Assembly (NCBI RefSeq): GCF_900456775.1
Contig: NZ_UAUL01000001.1
Span: forward strand, 248,001-312,000
Reading direction: 5' to 3'
DNA from: Sarcina ventriculi
GTDB lineage: Bacteria; Bacillota; Clostridia; Clostridiales; Clostridiaceae
Length of the DNA: 64,000 nucleotides
The notes under the pieces: generated by a model
The model's input: the letters and a program-made list of their open reading frames with translations, nothing else
The model's database searches: none
What the model was told of the DNA's origin: nothing
Part shown: positions 60,280-64,000 of the stretch, piece after piece
How the letters are laid out: each line of letters opens with the position of its first letter
How positions within the stretch are numbered: position 1 is the stretch's first letter
Translations under genes and position numbers: made by a program

Positions 60280-60465
60280 TATCTTACACCTCTTAAACAA
60301 ATTACAATATAATAATTTAAGCTATATTATTTAATTTTATCATATTTCTTATGTAAATGTAAAATATTAAGAACTATTATCAATTACATTCTAGCATATT
60401 ATACATAAAAAATTAAAATATTTTATTAAAATTAAATTAAATATTAATTTATCTATTATTTAAAA

Positions 60466-60539
60466 TTTGGCTATGTTTTAAATATAATGTTTAACCTTAT
60501 TATATTAATAAAATTAAAAATATTTTAAACAAAGCCAAA
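60466..60539 (-). terminator. Probable terminator of rnr
   Basis: Imperfect 20-bp arms (60466-60485 and 60520-60539, core TTTGGCT...AGCCAAA) separated by 34 nt, followed on the minus strand by TTTTAAATAA. It may end rnr mRNA or be an AT-rich hairpin between rnr and smpB. Confidence 0.58.
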
Positions 60540-60592
60540 ATCTAAAATTAATTTATTGTTTTATTTTAAGACAAATTTTTTATCAAATAATT

Positions 60593-62821
60593 TTATATAT
60601 CATCTTCTTTTAAGCTTTCACTATTTAATTCTCTTTTTATATTCTCAAGCTTTTCTTCTTGTATTTTTTTAGCTCTTTCTTTTTCTTCTAAAATATATTT
60701 ATCTTCAACTATTTCAAAATAGACCTCTCTACTTAAAATATCTACTTTTGAACACAAAACCTTAAGTTTATCGCCTAATCTATATATTTTCTTATTTCTT
60801 TCTCCAATTAAAATTAATCTATCTTCATCATAAATATAATAATCATCTCTAAAGCTTGTTATATGAACTAAACCTTCTATAGTGTTTGGAAGTTCTACAA
60901 ATGCACCAAAACCTGTCACAGATGATATCATTCCTTCAAATATTTCACCTATTCTATCTTTCATATACTCAGCCTTTTTTAGGTCATCAACTTCACGTTC
61001 TGCCTCTTGTGCAACTCTCTCCATTTCTGATGATTGTTTAGCTGCACTATCTACTATTGAAACCAACTTTTTGCTTCTATTCTCAGTTAACTCTTTATTT
61101 AAATACTCTTTTATTATTCTATGAATTTGAAGATCTGGATATCTCCTAATTGGGGATGTAAAATGGCAATAATAATCTGCTGCTAATCCAAAGTGCCCTG
61201 CACATTCTGGTGAATATCTAGCTTGCATCATACTTCTAAGTAAAAGTGTACTAATTATTGTTTCTTCATTTTCACCCTTAAATTTATCCAACACCCTTTG
61301 AAGTGCTTTAGGATTTACTTCTTCTCCCCATGTTATATCATTATATCCTAGATTGTAAATAAAAGCTTTAAACTTTTCAAGCTTTTCTGCATCAGGATTT
61401 TCATGAATCCTATACACAAATGGAACTTTAAGTTTTTCCATATGCTCTGCAACTGTTTCATTTGCTAAAAGCATAAATTCCTCTATCATTCTATTTGCAA
61501 TAGCTCTTTCATAAGGTTTTATATCTATTGGCTTTCCCTTTTCATCTAAAATTATTTTACATTCTTCAAAATCAAAATCAATAGCTCCCCTATCTAACCT
61601 CTTCTTTCTTAGGATTTTACAAAGTTCTTCCATAGCCTTAAAATCATCAACTAAATCTTTATATCTTTCAATTAATTCTACATCATTATCTCTCAAAATC
61701 TTGGTTACATCAGTATAAGTCATTCTTTCATTAGTTTTTATAACAGATTGAGCTATTGTATGATTAACAACCTTACCTTGTCTATTTACCTCCATAATAC
61801 AACTTAAAGTTAATCTATCAACTTTAGGATTTAATGAACATATTCCATTTGATAACTTTTTAGGAAGCATAGGAATAACCCTATCTATAAGATATACAGA
61901 CGTTGCTCTTTTAAAAGCTTCCTTATCTATAACACTTCTCTCTTTAACGTAATGAGTTACATCTGCTATATGAACTCCAAGCTTAAAATTTCCATTTTCC
62001 AATCTTTCAATAGATACAGCATCATCTAAATCCTTAGCATCTTCTCCATCTATTGTTACCATTTTTATATTTCTAAGATCTAACCTTCCTTTTATTTCAT
62101 CTTCAGTTATAAAATCTTCTATATCTAAAGCACTATTTAAAACACTTGGTGGAAAATCCTCAGGCAGATTATACTTCCTTATTATAATATCTATATCAAT
62201 CCCTTTATCTCCTGGCCTTCCTAAAATTTCAACAACCTTTCCCTCAGGATTTTTTCTCTTTCCATCTGGCCACCTTGTTATTTCTACCATAACTATTTGA
62301 CCTTTTTTAGCCCCATTTCTATCTTTTTTAGATATAAATATATCATTTTGAATTCTTTTATCTTCCGGAAGCACAAATCCAAAACTTTTATTATCTTCAT
62401 AAATCCCTACAATATTTTTATTTACTCTTTCAACTATATTAATTATGATACCTTCAGTTCTTTTTCCATTTCTGCCTTCTTTTATTATCTTAGCAACTAC
62501 TCTATCACCATTCATGGCACCCATTAAATTAGTTTTTGCTATAAATAAATCTTTAATTCCTTCAATATCAGGAATTAAAAATCCAAATCCTCTGTCATGA
62601 ATTTCTATTTTCCCTGTAATGACTCCCATCCTTTGTGCTAAACCTAACTTATCGCTTTCATCTCTTGCAAGTAAGCCTTCTTTTTCCATAGTTTTTATGG
62701 CTTTTTTAAAAGACTTATATTCATTCTTATTTATATTAAATATTTTAGCTATTTCGGGAATTTCCATTGGTTTATAAGCTTCTTCTTTCATAAAATTTAG
62801 TATAACTTCCTTAAGTCCCAT
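60593..62821 (-). CDS. rnr: Ribonuclease R
   Basis: A 742-residue 3'-5' exoribonuclease of the RNB family. In order it has an N-terminal winged helix (to about 65), two cold-shock domains (about 66-220), the RNB catalytic domain (about 245-575, with the acidic VTIDGEDAKDLDDAVSIE site and HFTSPIRRYPDLQIHR) and an S1 domain (about 625-710). A charged tail follows. It degrades structured RNA and mRNA freed by tmRNA. It lies in the usual clostridial order secG-rnr-smpB. Confidence 0.96.
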   Translation of the reverse strand: MGLKEVILNFMKEEAYKPMEIPEIAKIFNINKNEYKSFKKAIKTMEKEGLLARDESDKLGLAQRMGVITGKIEIHDRGFGFLIPDIEGIKDLFIAKTNLMGAMNGDRVVAKIIKEGRNGKRTEGIIINIVERVNKNIVGIYEDNKSFGFVLPEDKRIQNDIFISKKDRNGAKKGQIVMVEITRWPDGKRKNPEGKVVEILGRPGDKGIDIDIIIRKYNLPEDFPPSVLNSALDIEDFITEDEIKGRLDLRNIKMVTIDGEDAKDLDDAVSIERLENGNFKLGVHIADVTHYVKERSVIDKEAFKRATSVYLIDRVIPMLPKKLSNGICSLNPKVDRLTLSCIMEVNRQGKVVNHTIAQSVIKTNERMTYTDVTKILRDNDVELIERYKDLVDDFKAMEELCKILRKKRLDRGAIDFDFEECKIILDEKGKPIDIKPYERAIANRMIEEFMLLANETVAEHMEKLKVPFVYRIHENPDAEKLEKFKAFIYNLGYNDITWGEEVNPKALQRVLDKFKGENEETIISTLLLRSMMQARYSPECAGHFGLAADYYCHFTSPIRRYPDLQIHRIIKEYLNKELTENRSKKLVSIVDSAAKQSSEMERVAQEAEREVDDLKKAEYMKDRIGEIFEGMISSVTGFGAFVELPNTIEGLVHITSFRDDYYIYDEDRLILIGERNKKIYRLGDKLKVLCSKVDILSREVYFEIVEDKYILEEKERAKKIQEEKLENIKRELNSESLKEDDI

Positions 62822-62999
62822 ATTGCCTCCAACATATATTTTAATTATTAATTTCTAAAATTCTTACCTTATCCTAACACAATAACAAATAATGTTCAAA
62901 TAATTACTTCATTATATTATATATTATTATAATATGTAGTAGTTTAAATTTTTAACCTGGGTTTTTATTATTTAAAACTCTATTGTATATTCAAATAAA

Positions 63000-63044
63000 A
63001 AACCACCTAAGGTTAAAAATCATTTAAACCCTAAGTGGTGTTTT
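63000..63044 (-). terminator. Probable terminator of secG
   Basis: An imperfect stem (CCAC/GTGG, GGTT/AACC with mismatches between) centred at 63020, followed on the minus strand by six T residues. It starts five bases after the secG stop. Confidence 0.65.
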
Positions 63045-63048
63045 CATA

Positions 63049-63285
63049 TTATGAAAATATATTTAAATTTAATAATATTGTGCATATTGCAAATAATATT
63101 GATGTAACTATTGTAAGTTTTACTAGTCTAGCTTCTTTTGTTCTACCTTTATTTTTAGCAAAAAATGTATCACCATTTCCAGGAACAAATCCACTTAATG
63201 CATCAGATTTACTTGGTTGAACAAGTATAGATATCATTATAATAACAGCTAATATAGCTTCAATAACTATTAAAATATCTCTCAT
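63049..63285 (-). CDS. secG: Preprotein translocase subunit SecG
   Basis: A 78-residue membrane protein of the SecYEG channel with two helices (residues 3-21 and 52-74) and a cytoplasmic loop QPSKSDALSGFVPGNGDTFF, typical of SecG. The start at 63285 (MRDILIVIEA) has AGGAGGAG upstream; a longer frame from 63330 lacks this. Confidence 0.95.
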   Translation of the reverse strand: MRDILIVIEAILAVIIMISILVQPSKSDALSGFVPGNGDTFFAKNKGRTKEARLVKLTIVTSILFAICTILLNLNIFS

Positions 63286-63382
63286 AGAAACTCCTCCTAT
63301 ACACATATTTAACAAATTATATAATAGCATAGTGAGAAGTTATTTACAATAATACTTAAATTTAATTGGTAAATTTATTAAA

Positions 63383-64000
<618 letters not shown>

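Overview
The window is very AT-rich, uses AGGAGG-type ribosome binding sites and low-GC codons, and encodes an anaerobe's enzyme set: class III ribonucleotide reductase, ferredoxin-type nitroreductase and many PTS systems. The order eno-secG-rnr-smpB-(PAP2, xpt)-ssrA is what I would expect in Clostridium sensu stricto. I cannot name the species from sequence alone.

Layout. 1-1841: the end of a PTS-type GH1 phospho-beta-glucosidase gene and a DeoR regulator. 2153-5937: nrdD-nrdG behind tandem NrdR boxes. nrdD is split by a 236-nt group I intron directly after the glycyl-radical glycine codon, and a free-standing GIY-YIG homing endonuclease gene sits between nrdD and nrdG. 6024-15593: a ten-gene L-ascorbate (ula) operon with a divergent DeoR regulator. 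It carries both halves of a transketolase, a transaldolase-like aldolase and an unknown beta-propeller-like protein, but no recognisable ulaD. 15788-17509: a HAD phosphatase and another DeoR regulator. 17608-23724: an aroD-aroE-MFS-flavin oxidoreductase operon with a divergent LysR regulator, probably for shikimate/quinate catabolism. 23858-29010: an amino acid/dicarboxylate symporter, a WG-repeat protein, and a LysR/nitroreductase pair. 29109-34576: a beta-glucoside PTS with GH1 enzyme, a GntR regulator whose likely operator fills the promoter spacer, and a glycerate kinase.

34967-39553 is the most unusual coding block. A lipoprotein closely resembling treponemal Tp47 is followed by a ferric-reductase-like membrane protein with an FMN-attachment domain, an ApbE flavin transferase, a NusG-domain-II protein and a Gx-transporter-like protein. 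Together these suggest a flavin-based trans-envelope electron-transfer system, possibly iron-regulated.

39664-48994: a GH3-type acyl-adenylating enzyme with an MGT glycosyltransferase, a DUF4317 protein, a thioredoxin-like protein, and two divergent GT2-GT4 fusion glycosyltransferases with a sigma-K-like promoter between them. 49118-57655: NAD(P)HX repair enzyme, formaldehyde detoxification genes (frmA-frmB), a CocE-type hydrolase, a TetR regulator with twin operators, an aldo/keto reductase and a frameshifted SDR gene. 57699-64000: tmRNA split by a 318-nt group I intron inside its T-loop, then xpt, PAP2 phosphatase, smpB, rnr, secG and the end of eno. tmRNA and its partner protein SmpB are both present.

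Two unrelated-looking group I introns within about 55 kb, one in a protein gene and one in tmRNA, are the main mobile-element features. I saw no insertion sequences, CRISPR arrays or tRNA genes.
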